From: an uncultured Pelagibacteraceae bacterium
GTDB lineage: Bacteria; Pseudomonadota; Alphaproteobacteria; Pelagibacterales; Pelagibacteraceae
Direction: 5' to 3'
Length of the DNA stretch: 64,000 bases
Assembly (NCBI GenBank): GCA_902612345.1
Contig: CACMDE010000002.1
Location: 32,769 to 96,768, forward strand
This document shows, in pieces, positions 44,492 to 53,077 of this stretch; position 1 is the first letter of the stretch, and each line of letters starts with the position of its first letter. A program made the translations under genes and the position numbers. The notes under the pieces are model-generated. The model did no database searches. It saw nothing but the letters and a program-made list of their open reading frames with translations, and was not told the DNA's origin.

Positions 44492-45070
44492 CTAAGTAAG
44501 TGTAGCTGAACTTCCTACAAAATTTGAAGCTACATAGAGTATAAATATTATTAATGGAGCTAATGCTATTAAAGAGGATTTAAATATATTCTTGTAATTA
44601 TAAACTGAGTTAATTCCAATAATTAAACATACATTGTACCAAATATATGTAACAAAAATTAAAAATAAAGTAGATTGACTAAAAGCTAAACAGTTAAAAA
44701 TCAAAGGAGTTTGAGCCATACCCATTAAAATTAAAGTTTTTCTAAAATTGCAATTTGTATTTTTACTTGGAAAAATAATAACGCCAACAAAATGAATATA
44801 AAAAGATTTAATTACCCATGTAACAAACGAGGTTAATAAAACTATTTTTAAAGATGGACCCTCAACTTTTCCTAATGCAAAATAAGAACTCATTAGTTCT
44901 AAAAATGCTGAATTTGGAATTATACTTATTAATGAGTTGATCAGTACAATTATTATTGCAAAATATATTGCAGCTTCTCCAAAATTATTTTTATTAAAAA
45001 AGTAATTTTTATTTAATTTTAAAGTATTGAGGTAAATATTAATTAGTTGATTTAAAATCATCATTCTCAT
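44492..45070 (-). CDS. Yip1-like multi-pass membrane protein
   Basis: 192 residues with about five hydrophobic segments (for example AAIYFAIIIVLINSLISIIP, TLFLIFVTYIWYNVCLIIGI and SSLIALAPLIIFILYVASNF). The organisation, with the conserved 'MGMAQTPLIFNCLA' helix and 'YIWYNVCLIIGINSVYN' region, resembles bacterial Yip1-domain proteins. Function unknown. Its start lies inside the 3' end of a 40-residue ORF on the same strand, suggesting coupled translation. Confidence 0.6.
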   Translation of the reverse strand: MRMMILNQLINIYLNTLKLNKNYFFNKNNFGEAAIYFAIIIVLINSLISIIPNSAFLELMSSYFALGKVEGPSLKIVLLTSFVTWVIKSFYIHFVGVIIFPSKNTNCNFRKTLILMGMAQTPLIFNCLAFSQSTLFLIFVTYIWYNVCLIIGINSVYNYKNIFKSSLIALAPLIIFILYVASNFVGSSATLT

Positions 45071-45161
45071 TCTTTTTTTCTGCTTTATAAGAAACTATCA
45101 AAGGAAATATTATTAAAAAAAATATTATCACCACGCATAATACAATCATAGCAATATTCAT
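45039..45161 (-). CDS. small single-pass membrane protein, 40 aa
   Basis: Short ORF read on the minus strand upstream of, and overlapping by 32 bases, the Yip1-like gene. It begins MNIAMIVLCVVIIFFLIIFP, continues LIVSYKAEKKNENDDFKSTN and stops. One membrane helix followed by a charged tail is a typical small membrane protein form. The coding evidence is limited to its composition and overlap; a chance AT-rich ORF is possible. Confidence 0.45.
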   Translation of the reverse strand: MNIAMIVLCVVIIFFLIIFPLIVSYKAEKKNENDDFKSTN

Positions 45162-45210
45162 AAGTAAATTGTTTATTATAGAAATACTTGATGATTGTCG
45201 ATGATAAATT

Positions 45211-45241
45211 TTTTGAGGGGAGTAGATCTATCCCCTCAAAA
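45211..45241 (-). terminator. hairpin downstream of the GcvT-type demethylase operon
   Basis: Perfect 11-bp inverted repeat TTTTGAGGGGA / TCCCCTCAAAA with loop GTAGATCTA. It lies ten bases past the demethylase stop. The G-rich stem stands out in this AT-rich DNA. There is no long T-run on the minus strand beyond it, so it could act as a weak terminator or as a 3' end stabiliser. Confidence 0.65.
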
Positions 45242-45250
45242 TGTTATGTA

Positions 45251-46609
45251 CTAACCCTTTACTACTTCTCTAGTGTTTGCGTTAAATGATTCTTTAAATG
45301 GTATGTCAACAACCACTGCATCGACAGGTCGTCCTGGTTTGTCTGAATACTTTTCAGGCAAATGAACTTTATACTTAGTTCCTACTTTACCTTTGGGAAA
45401 CCCGTTAGCATTTAAGGTTCCATCAAAAGGTACATAACCCATTGCAATATTAGTTTTCTTTTCAGGATGCCACCAAGGTGAAGTTACAAAACCAACTGGT
45501 TCACCTCCATCACCATTTGAAATTAACCAAAAATCTGGCGCATAATCATCAATAGGTTTGCCACCTAATTCCATACCAACTAATTGAAGTTTGTATGGTT
45601 TTTTGCCAGCTTTAATTTCTGCACCCATAGCTTCCAAAGCTTTTTTACCTACATAATCTGCTTTTTTATTCCATTCACCTTTTCCTGAAAGTGAAACTTG
45701 ATAACCAAGATTACATTGATAAGGATTGTGTTGATGGTCCATATCTTGACCCCAAGATAAAATACCTGCTTGAATTCTTCTGTGATGAGCTGGTGCAATT
45801 ACCATCAATTTATGTTTTTTTCCTGCATCAAGAACAGCATTCCACATGTCCTCAGCATACAAAGTAGACTCTCTTAGATATATTTCATATCCAGCTTCTC
45901 CTGAGAAACCTGATTGGGAAATTATACAACTTCTTCCACCAATTTTAGCTGAAGCTAGTCCATAAAAAGGAATATCATCAAAGTCAACTTGATCACCACA
46001 AAGATCTTGCATTAGTGCTTTAGATTTTGGACCTTGTATTTGAACTGGAGACACATCTATTTCATTTATTTCACAGTTAAATCTATTATCCGAGTTAACA
46101 CCTTGTAGATACATCCCTATATCACTATCAGATAATGAAAACCAAAACTCATCTTCTGAAATTCTTAATAGTATAGGATCATTCAAAACTCCTCCATACT
46201 GATTGCATAAGATTACATATCTTGCTTTCATAGGTGAAATTTTTGTTGCATCTCTTGTAATCACATAATCAACAAATTTTTCTGCATCGGGACCTTTGAC
46301 TTGTATTTGCCTTTCAACAGCTACGTTCCACATTGTTACATGATTTACAATTGCATCATATTCAACCATTGCTCCACCATCTTCAGGTTTTACATACCCC
46401 CTCGGATGATAAATACGATTGTACACAGTTGCTCTCCAACAACCTTCTTTCATTGATAAATGCCAATAAGGTGACTTTCTTACTCTTGTTGAAATTAGCA
46501 TTTCTACTTTTGTTGGTCCGCTTTGTCTTAAATTATAAGGGACCTTTCTGTCAGATTGATCCACTGACGTTACATGTCTCATTTTATTATAATCAAACTC
46601 TTTAGACAT
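45251..46609 (-). CDS. GcvT-family THF-dependent demethylase (DmdA/LigM-like)
   Basis: 452 residues. The N-terminal domain carries the segment HVTMWNVAVERQIQVKGPDAEKFVDYVITRDA and the glycine-cleavage-T pattern IISQSGFSGEAGYEIYL, GILSWGQDMDHQHNPYQCNLGYQVSL. This set is shared with DMSP demethylase DmdA and with the aromatic O-demethylase LigM. At 452 residues, with a C-terminal extension (PVGFVTSPWWHPEKKTNIAMGYVPF, PVDAVVVDIPF), it is nearer LigM in length than DmdA (about 370). It overlaps the MetF-like gene by eight bases and shares an operon with a quaternary-amine-type transporter. It probably moves a methyl group from an unidentified substrate onto THF. Confidence 0.75.
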   Translation of the reverse strand: MSKEFDYNKMRHVTSVDQSDRKVPYNLRQSGPTKVEMLISTRVRKSPYWHLSMKEGCWRATVYNRIYHPRGYVKPEDGGAMVEYDAIVNHVTMWNVAVERQIQVKGPDAEKFVDYVITRDATKISPMKARYVILCNQYGGVLNDPILLRISEDEFWFSLSDSDIGMYLQGVNSDNRFNCEINEIDVSPVQIQGPKSKALMQDLCGDQVDFDDIPFYGLASAKIGGRSCIISQSGFSGEAGYEIYLRESTLYAEDMWNAVLDAGKKHKLMVIAPAHHRRIQAGILSWGQDMDHQHNPYQCNLGYQVSLSGKGEWNKKADYVGKKALEAMGAEIKAGKKPYKLQLVGMELGGKPIDDYAPDFWLISNGDGGEPVGFVTSPWWHPEKKTNIAMGYVPFDGTLNANGFPKGKVGTKYKVHLPEKYSDKPGRPVDAVVVDIPFKESFNANTREVVKG

Positions 46610-47330
46610 ACTTGTTCTCCATCAACCACTTGTTAGTTTCCTTCAAGCCGCCGAATGTATAAATGTGGAAGTTATCAGTGTGCGATTTAACCTTCCCAAT
46701 TAAATCATTTGGGTCTTTAGGTTTCATTAAATCTAACGCCTTACTAAAATTAGATTTAAGAAAGTTTAAGGAATTTTTTGCCCCAACTATATTTGCAAAC
46801 TTTATTATGCTTGTAATTTTTAAAGGTCCAGTAATTCCAACATGAACTGGTACTGATTGTTTAGATATAAAATCTATGATTGGCTGAGGGTCTAGTAACC
46901 ATTGAGTAACTATATAGTCAGCATAAGGCTTTTTATCATTCATAGCTTTTTCCAATTTTGAGTCTGATATATCAGGACTTCCTTCTGGGTGTCCAGCAAT
47001 TCCAATCCTCATATCCTCAAAATAACCAGTTTCTAGAAGCTGGAAAGAACTATCAAATTGTCCAATTGGTTTTCTACTACCACCAATTACTAAAACTTGC
47101 TTAGTCCCGCCATCTTTGCATCTAGAAATGTATTCTTTAAGTTGTGTTTCATTCTCAATTGATCTAGCAGGAATATGAGGAATTGGGTTAAATCCTTTTT
47201 TAACCAATTTTTCAGCCTGATCAGCTGTTTCCTTAAAATCACCTCCTGGTAAAAGAGTAATATATACATCTCTTAAAGCTGGTAATGTTTCAAGGTCAGT
47301 AGATGGACTAATCTCAATTGAAAAATTCAT
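46602..47330 (-). CDS. methylenetetrahydrofolate reductase-like protein
   Basis: 242 residues of the MetF barrel family: FSIEISPSTDLETLPAL, VYITLLPGGDFKETADQAEKLVKKGFNPIPHIPARSI, QVLVIGGSRKPIGQF, RIGIAGHPEGSPDISDSKLEKAMNDKK, YIVTQWLLDP and VHVGITGPLKI. It is shorter than E. coli MetF (296). Paired with a methyl-THF-forming demethylase it would oxidise 5-methyl-THF to methylene-THF, as in the ligM-metF pair of sphingomonads. The start codon sits 40 bases downstream of the permease stop, and its stop overlaps the demethylase start. Confidence 0.82.
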   Translation of the reverse strand: MNFSIEISPSTDLETLPALRDVYITLLPGGDFKETADQAEKLVKKGFNPIPHIPARSIENETQLKEYISRCKDGGTKQVLVIGGSRKPIGQFDSSFQLLETGYFEDMRIGIAGHPEGSPDISDSKLEKAMNDKKPYADYIVTQWLLDPQPIIDFISKQSVPVHVGITGPLKITSIIKFANIVGAKNSLNFLKSNFSKALDLMKPKDPNDLIGKVKSHTDNFHIYTFGGLKETNKWLMENKYV

Positions 47331-47371
47331 TCGAGATCTTTATTTATTTTACAATAACTGTCTAGATAATT

Positions 47372-48256
47372 TTACTTTCTCTGACCTCTATGTTTTTGGA
47401 TCCTTCTACCATACTCTTGAGTGACCCTATCGAATACAATTGCTAAAGCGACAATTGCTAGTCCATTAAACAAACCAAGAGCTAAGTATTGATTAGACAC
47501 AGCTCTTAAAATTGGCACTCCTAGCCCTTTTACTCCAATCATAGATGCAATCACTACCATGGCAAGAGCCATCATGATTGTTTGGTTTACTCCAGCAAAT
47601 ACCGTTGGTAACGCTAAGGGTATTTGGACCGATTTTAATTTTTGGACTGTTGTGGCACCAAATGCCTCACTAGCCTCCAAAGTCTCTTTATCTACCTCTC
47701 TAATACCGAGATTGGTTAACCTTATTATTGGAGGCACCGCATAAACACAAACTGCTATTAGTCCGGGAACTTTTCCAATTCCTAACAACATTAATATTGG
47801 AATAAGATAAACGAAGCTAGGAATTGTTTGCATCATATCTAAAACTGGAAGTATTGCTCTTTCAGCCCTTGCAGACCTAGCCATAACAATTCCTATTGGA
47901 ATTCCAAATACGATACAAATGATTGTGCAAACAGTAATGATAGCAACAGTTGCCATACAGTCTTCCCACATGCCAAAGTAGCCAATTAATAAAAATGCAA
48001 TTGCACTTCCTACTACAAGTTTCCAACTTCTTGAACCTAACCAAGCTAAACTACAAATTACTGCAATTATTATAATCCATGAAGTTGATAATAACAATTT
48101 TTCTAAAGATACTAAAAAAAATAATAATGGATCAAAAAAAGCTTCTATTCCGTCTCCATATTCTCTTGAAAAATTTCTAAACGCTAAGTCTATACCTTTT
48201 CTTAGCTCCATTTGTGAACGTCTACCTAGTTCAGGAAATTCAGTGAAAAATTCCAT
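47372..48256 (-). CDS. quaternary-amine-type ABC transporter permease
   Basis: 294-residue single-domain permease of the ProW/OpuAB family. About seven hydrophobic segments are seen, and the EAA loop reads EASEAFGATTVQKLKSVQIPLALPTVFAGVNQ. Other conserved parts are LDMMQTIPSFVYLIPILMLLGIGKVPG and ASMIGVKGLGVPILRAV. No ATPase gene lies in this cluster, so it must borrow one from elsewhere, possibly TmoW in this window. An intercistronic hairpin separates it from the binding-protein gene. Confidence 0.88.
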   Translation of the reverse strand: MEFFTEFPELGRRSQMELRKGIDLAFRNFSREYGDGIEAFFDPLLFFLVSLEKLLLSTSWIIIIAVICSLAWLGSRSWKLVVGSAIAFLLIGYFGMWEDCMATVAIITVCTIICIVFGIPIGIVMARSARAERAILPVLDMMQTIPSFVYLIPILMLLGIGKVPGLIAVCVYAVPPIIRLTNLGIREVDKETLEASEAFGATTVQKLKSVQIPLALPTVFAGVNQTIMMALAMVVIASMIGVKGLGVPILRAVSNQYLALGLFNGLAIVALAIVFDRVTQEYGRRIQKHRGQRK

Positions 48257-48271
48257 AATTATTTTTTCTAT

Positions 48272-48301
48272 TAACGAGCCTATTTAAAAATAGGCTCGTT
48301 A
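48272..48301 (-). other. intercistronic hairpin between binding protein and permease genes
   Basis: Perfect inverted repeat TAACGAGCCTATTT / AAATAGGCTCGTTA with a 2-base (effectively about 6-base) loop. It lies in the 56-base gap between the two ABC genes. No T-run follows on the minus strand, so it is more likely an mRNA-stabilising or processing stem that keeps binding-protein mRNA high relative to the downstream genes than a full terminator. Confidence 0.7.
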
Positions 48302-48312
48302 GATTTAAGTTT

Positions 48313-49332
48313 TTATAAACTTTTTTTGATTTTTTTTGCAGCTGATGAAGATACCCATTTAGTCCACACATCTTCATGTTTAATTAAAAATTCAACTGCC
48401 GCATCAGATCCTTTTGCTTGGTTATCAGCCATATATACAAGCATTCCATTCATCACTTCACCAGGAAATACTCTTTTTTCAACATAGCTTAAAGCTTCTT
48501 TACCGCCAGTTTTTGCAAAATTAGCTGTTACAATAGAATTAACTTCTGATTTTGTCCAAGCTGTAGGTTTTGGATTTGCACAATCTTGCTCTGCAAGTGT
48601 TATGCAATTATCCCAGTTATCTCTTCCAGCAAATGGCACACCAAAATCAACTGATTGTAAATTATATTTTCCAACCATTGATGTAGGGTTCCAATAATAT
48701 CCAAACCAAGGTTCACCAGAGTCAGATGCTTTCGCAATAGATCCGTCTAAACCTGCAGCAGAACCTGGATCAATTAATTTCCAACCTTTTTTTTCCATTT
48801 CAAATGCTCTAAAAAGATTTGCGTTAGCTAACTGACATCCCCAACCAGCAGGACATCCCATGAAAGCACCTTTTGATGGATCTTCTTTATCAGGAAATAA
48901 ATCAGGACGTTCTAATATTTGCACTGCTGTCATACCTTTAAGTTCTGGGTGTTTTTTTAAAGCTGCTGGGTTTAACCACCATCCTTCACCAAGACCTGTA
49001 ATTGGTGCACCATTAGCAATAATTAATCTTTTTTCACTTACTGCTTTTTTTAATGGTGTGTAAACTGCATTAGCCCATTGTTCTGGGTTCATGTCAGGTG
49101 AGCCTTTATCATTCATCGAAGTAAAAGTTGGCATAGTAGCACCTGGAACAAGTTCCACGTCACAACCATAACCCTCTTCTAATATAATTTTATCAACGTT
49201 GGCCATTAATTCAGCTGACGCCCAGTTTTGCTCTGCAATAACTAGTTTTCCACATTTAGCATTTGCAATTCCAGAAAAAGATGTGAAACCAAGTATTACT
49301 AAAGCGGAAATAATTATGTTTTTTATTTTCAT
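48313..49332 (-). CDS. quaternary-amine-type ABC transporter substrate-binding protein
   Basis: 339 residues. Signal peptide MKIKNIIISALVILGFTSFSGIANA-K. The OpuAC-like domain contains KLVIAEQNWASAELMANVDKIILEEGYGCDVELVPGATMP, PDMNPEQWANAVY, GLGEGWWLNP and EPWFGYYWNPTSMVGKYN, with Trp residues likely forming the ligand cage. Six cysteines in the mature form suggest disulfides. Preceded by an AAGGGAGA ribosome site. Its sequence clearly differs from TmoX, so another methylated ligand is probable: a betaine, DMSP or similar compound destined for the demethylase two genes downstream. Confidence 0.87.
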   Translation of the reverse strand: MKIKNIIISALVILGFTSFSGIANAKCGKLVIAEQNWASAELMANVDKIILEEGYGCDVELVPGATMPTFTSMNDKGSPDMNPEQWANAVYTPLKKAVSEKRLIIANGAPITGLGEGWWLNPAALKKHPELKGMTAVQILERPDLFPDKEDPSKGAFMGCPAGWGCQLANANLFRAFEMEKKGWKLIDPGSAAGLDGSIAKASDSGEPWFGYYWNPTSMVGKYNLQSVDFGVPFAGRDNWDNCITLAEQDCANPKPTAWTKSEVNSIVTANFAKTGGKEALSYVEKRVFPGEVMNGMLVYMADNQAKGSDAAVEFLIKHEDVWTKWVSSSAAKKIKKSL

Positions 49333-49625
49333 ATTCTCCCTTTAATTAATTAATTAATGATTGTTATGAGAACATATCTAACAGAAAAATGCAAACTTGT
49401 TACAACCTTTAGTTGTAGACAAATTGTTTTGCAAATCCTTGTTTTCAAATGTAATCTTTAAATTGATGTCTAAAGGAGTTTATAATTTTATAAAAAAATT
49501 CTGTGTTCTTGGATATTTTGCTTTTGAAGATTTATATTTAAACAGACATCACTACAGATTACATTCAAATTATTTTCAGAGCTAATAATCTTTTTTTTAA
49601 AAATTGAAAATTTAAAGGAGGATTA
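49333..49625 (+). promoter_or_regulatory. structured leader and attenuator-like region before bhmT
   Basis: 293 bases between the divergent ABC gene and bhmT. An imperfect hairpin at 49391-49437 has nested stems (GCAAAC.., TTGT/ACAA, ACAAC/GTTGT). Its apical sequence CCTTTAG (49406-49412) is complementary to CTAAAGG (49470-49476), allowing a pseudoknot. TGATGTC (49464-49470) can instead pair with GACATCA (49545-49551). A weak AGATTA/TAATCT stem followed by eight T residues (49556-49598) could act as an attenuator. A clear AAAGGAGG ribosome site precedes the ATG. This resembles a ligand-sensing leader; SAM-binding riboswitches are known before this gene in SAR11, but no exact motif match could be shown. 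Confidence 0.4.
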
Positions 49626-50672
49626 ATGACAAAAGATTTAATAACAAGATTAAATGAAGGACCTGTTCTTTTTGCAGAGGGGTATTTGTTTGCAATGGAA
49701 AGAAGAGGATATTTGTCAGCAGGCGCATTCGTTCCAGAAGTAGTTTTAGAGCATCCTGAAGTTGTTTCTCAATTGCATAGAGAATTTATTCGGGCTGGAA
49801 GTGATATTGTCCAAGCATTTACATATTATGGGCATAGAGAAAAATTACGTATAATTGGTAAAGAAGATTTATTAGAACCGTTACAAAAAAATGCTCTACA
49901 AATAGCAAAAGATGCAAGAGATGAGTTTAAAGATCTTGATTTATTAGTCTGCGGTGATGTAGCTAATACAAATATTTATGATCCAAATGATAAAAAAAGC
50001 CATTCTCAGTGTCAAAAAATGTATGAGGAACAAGTTGCGTGGGCAAAAGAGGCTGGTGTAGATTTCATAGTTGCTGAAACGATTAATTGGACTGAAGAGA
50101 TGAAAATTGCACTTAAAGCTATAAAGGATGAAGGCTTAATTGCAGTGGCAAATTTTTCTATAAAAAAAGGTGATAAAACAAGAGAAGGACATACACCGGG
50201 TGAAGCATGCAAAATAATGGAGGATCTTGGAGCTGATGTAGTAGGGTTAAATTGTTATAGAGGACCAAAGATGACAATGAAACTTTTACCAGAAATTAGA
50301 GAAAAAGTTTCCTGTCACGTTTCTGCTTTACCAGTTCCATATAGAACAACCGAAGAAGAGCCAGGTTTTTTAAATCAAACAGACCATGGTTGTGATTGTA
50401 TACCTGGAGGAAATGCCTTTCCTGTTGCGTTAGATAATTTGTATTGCAACAGATTTGAAATGGCTCAGTTTGCAAAGGATTGCGAAAAACGAAAAATAAA
50501 TTTAATTGGTATTTGTTGTGGAGCAGAACCTCATCATGTTAGAGAAATGGCAGTTGCCTTAGGTAGAAAACCAATAGCATATAAATATTACCCAAATATG
50601 AGCAAACATTTTTTACATGGAACAGACAAATCTTTAAAAGAGATAAATACAAGTATGAAAAATAAATATTAA
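49626..50672 (+). CDS. bhmT: betaine-homocysteine S-methyltransferase
   Basis: 348-residue zinc-dependent methyltransferase (homocysteine S-methyltransferase fold) that transfers a methyl group from glycine betaine to homocysteine, giving methionine and dimethylglycine. Zinc ligands are in VGLNCYRG and IGICCGAEPHHVREMA. The N-terminal segment LFAEGYLFAMERRGYLSAGAFVPEVVLEHPE and IVQAFTYYGHREKL are typical of BHMT. The ATG follows a strong AAAGGAGG site. It overlaps the dimethylglycine dehydrogenase gene (TAATG), which removes its by-product. SAR11 needs reduced sulfur and methyl donors, which fits this locus. Confidence 0.93.
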   Translation: MTKDLITRLNEGPVLFAEGYLFAMERRGYLSAGAFVPEVVLEHPEVVSQLHREFIRAGSDIVQAFTYYGHREKLRIIGKEDLLEPLQKNALQIAKDARDEFKDLDLLVCGDVANTNIYDPNDKKSHSQCQKMYEEQVAWAKEAGVDFIVAETINWTEEMKIALKAIKDEGLIAVANFSIKKGDKTREGHTPGEACKIMEDLGADVVGLNCYRGPKMTMKLLPEIREKVSCHVSALPVPYRTTEEEPGFLNQTDHGCDCIPGGNAFPVALDNLYCNRFEMAQFAKDCEKRKINLIGICCGAEPHHVREMAVALGRKPIAYKYYPNMSKHFLHGTDKSLKEINTSMKNKY

Positions 50673-53077
50673 TGGAAAAAAATGCAAAAGTAGTAATTAT
50701 TGGAGGTGGTGTAGTTGGTTGTTCTATACTTTACCACCTTTCAAAATTTGGATTAAAAGATTGTATTCTTTTAGAGAGGAACGAGCTTACGTCGGGATCT
50801 TCTTGGCATGCTGCTGGAAATGTGCATGTAATTTCTAACGACCCAAATATTTCAAGAATGATGGCTTATACTATAGGTTTATATAAAGAGATTGAAAAAG
50901 AGTCTGGTCATTCTGTAGGTTTTAAACCAAGTGGTGGATTTTATTTAGCATCTAATGAAACTTGGGCCGATTATTTGAAAAGAGAGAGATCAAAAGCTCG
51001 ATATATGGGTCTTGATCAAGAGTTTATCTCTCTTGAAGAGGTTAAAAAGAAAAATCCATTAATTGATCCTTCAAGATATCTTTTGGCTCTTTGGGATCCA
51101 ATAGATGGTGAAGTCGATCCATCTGGAGTCACTTACGCATTTGCAAAAGCAGCTAAAGTTTATGGTGGAAAATATTATACTCATACAGTTGTTAAGGATA
51201 CTAAACAAAGACAAGATGGATCATGGGATGTTATAACTGAAAAGGGAAATATTAATGCAGAAATAGTGATTAACGCTGGAGGTTTATGGGCTAGAGAGGT
51301 TGGTCAATTAGCTGGTTTAAATTTACCAGTTCAACCCATGGAGCATCATTATTTAATTACTGAGGCAATCCCAGAAATAGAAGAAATGGGAGATCAAAGA
51401 TTACCAATAGGAACAGACTTTGAGGGAAACATTTATTTTAGACAAGAAGGCAAAGGAATGTTGCTCGGGACATATGAACCAAAATCTACACCTTGGAAAG
51501 TAGAGGGAACACCAATGAATTTTGGTCATGAATTATTAGAACCTAAGCTTGATAATATTCAAGATAGATTAGCAATTGGTTTTGAGAGGATGCCGGCACT
51601 ACAAAAAGCTGGAATTAAAAATATAGTTAATGGACCTTTTACTTTTGGTCCAGACGGAAGTCCTCTAATTGGACCTGTTCCAGGTTTAAAAAATTATTGG
51701 GTAGCAGTAGGTGTAATGGCTGGTTTTTGCCAAGGGGGTGGTGTTGGAAAATGCATTGCTGAGTGGATTATAGACGGCGAACCTTCAATAGATGTCTGGG
51801 CAATGGACGTTGCAAGATTTGGAAATTATGCATCTCCTCAATATGGAACAATTAAATCTTCTGAAAACTATGAAAGAAGATTTATTATGACTTTTCCTAA
51901 TGAGACTTTGCCAAAAGGAAGAAAACAAAAAACTACAGCCCTTTATGATAGATTTGTACAACAAGGTGCAGTCATGGGAGATAGTTTTGGTTTAGAAAAT
52001 GTATTGTGGTTTGCTAAAAATAAAGAAGATGCATTTGAAGAACCAACTATCAAAAGATCAAGATCGCACAATTATGTTTCAAAAGAGGTAATAAATGTTA
52101 GAGAAAATGTTGGAGTGATAGAGGTTGCAAATTTTTCTAAACATGAATTCAAAGGACCTGATGCTAGAAAATTTTTAGATCATATTTTAGCAGGAAGGTT
52201 GCCCAAACCTGGAAGAATTTCTTTATCACCAATGCTTTCTTATAGAGGAAAATTGTATGGTGATTTAACAGTAGCATGTTTTGATGAAAACGATTTTATG
52301 GTTTTTGGTTCTGGTGCTGCACAAGAAATGCATAGACGATGGTTTGAAAGTCATATTAATAAATTTAATTTGTCATATAACAATAGATCAGATGAATTTC
52401 ATGGCTTATCGATTGCTGGACCAAGATCTAGAGAGTTACTTCAAAAAATAACAAGAGAGGATGTTTCAAATACAAATTTAAAATTTAGGGACTCTAGACA
52501 TATGTTTGTGGGAGGAGTTCCTGCTATTGTAAATAGAATTTCTTTTACTGGAGAGTTAGGTTATGAAATTTATGTAGCTCCTCATTTTCAGCTAAAACTT
52601 TATGAAGAAATTATGGAAGCTGGGAAAGAATTTAATATAAAACCATTTGGTGGAAGAGCGCTAATGTCAATGAGATTAGAAAAAAATTGGGGTGCATGGA
52701 CACTAGACTATAGACCTGATTTTACCGCAAAAGAGACTGGTTTAAATACATTTATAAATTGGGATAAAGAGTTTATTGGAAAAGAAAATGCTAAAAAAGA
52801 TAATAGCTCAAATCAACTTGTTCCTTTAATTGTTCAAACAAATGATATCGATGTAACTAACAATGAGGCCGTTATGAAAAAAGATAAAAGTATAGGATAT
52901 GTTACTTCAGGCGGTTTTGCGCATTATGTTAATAAAAGCATTGCTTTTTCTTATGTGAATAAAAATGAAATACAATCTGATAAAGGAATTCAGATAGAAA
53001 TTAATGGAGATTTGTTTAATTGCTCAATAATTAAAGAACCCCTCTATGATCCAAGCGGACAAAAGATGAGAAGCTAA
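50672..53077 (+). CDS. dimethylglycine dehydrogenase-like FAD/THF enzyme
   Basis: 801 residues. N-terminal FAD domain (VVIIGGGVVGCSILYHLSKFG), with the covalent-flavin His in SGSSWHAAGNVH. C-terminal GcvT domain (about 430-800): VGVIEVANFSKHEFKGPDARKFLDHIL, ISFTGELGYEIYVAP and ALMSMRLEKNWGAWTLDYRPDF. This is the domain order of dimethylglycine/sarcosine dehydrogenases, which hand the methyl group to THF. Directly after bhmT it is best read as dimethylglycine dehydrogenase yielding sarcosine. A sarcosine dehydrogenase role cannot be excluded. Confidence 0.9.
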   Translation: MEKNAKVVIIGGGVVGCSILYHLSKFGLKDCILLERNELTSGSSWHAAGNVHVISNDPNISRMMAYTIGLYKEIEKESGHSVGFKPSGGFYLASNETWADYLKRERSKARYMGLDQEFISLEEVKKKNPLIDPSRYLLALWDPIDGEVDPSGVTYAFAKAAKVYGGKYYTHTVVKDTKQRQDGSWDVITEKGNINAEIVINAGGLWAREVGQLAGLNLPVQPMEHHYLITEAIPEIEEMGDQRLPIGTDFEGNIYFRQEGKGMLLGTYEPKSTPWKVEGTPMNFGHELLEPKLDNIQDRLAIGFERMPALQKAGIKNIVNGPFTFGPDGSPLIGPVPGLKNYWVAVGVMAGFCQGGGVGKCIAEWIIDGEPSIDVWAMDVARFGNYASPQYGTIKSSENYERRFIMTFPNETLPKGRKQKTTALYDRFVQQGAVMGDSFGLENVLWFAKNKEDAFEEPTIKRSRSHNYVSKEVINVRENVGVIEVANFSKHEFKGPDARKFLDHILAGRLPKPGRISLSPMLSYRGKLYGDLTVACFDENDFMVFGSGAAQEMHRRWFESHINKFNLSYNNRSDEFHGLSIAGPRSRELLQKITREDVSNTNLKFRDSRHMFVGGVPAIVNRISFTGELGYEIYVAPHFQLKLYEEIMEAGKEFNIKPFGGRALMSMRLEKNWGAWTLDYRPDFTAKETGLNTFINWDKEFIGKENAKKDNSSNQLVPLIVQTNDIDVTNNEAVMKKDKSIGYVTSGGFAHYVNKSIAFSYVNKNEIQSDKGIQIEINGDLFNCSIIKEPLYDPSGQKMRS

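Noticed and set aside
45251..46609. Naming the demethylase dmdA
   Set aside because: Core motifs are shared with DmdA, but it is about 80 residues longer and has a LigM-like C-terminal part and MetF partner, so a DMSP-specific name is not justified.
49397..49585. 62-residue ORF in the bhmT leader
   Set aside because: It lacks a ribosome site, has an unstructured low-complexity translation and overlaps the leader's predicted hairpins. It is more likely noncoding leader sequence.
49391..49598. Direct naming of the leader as a SAM-V riboswitch
   Set aside because: SAM-II/V motifs as I remember them (for example a UUGCA loop and GAUAA junction) could not be matched. Only a structured leader can be supported.
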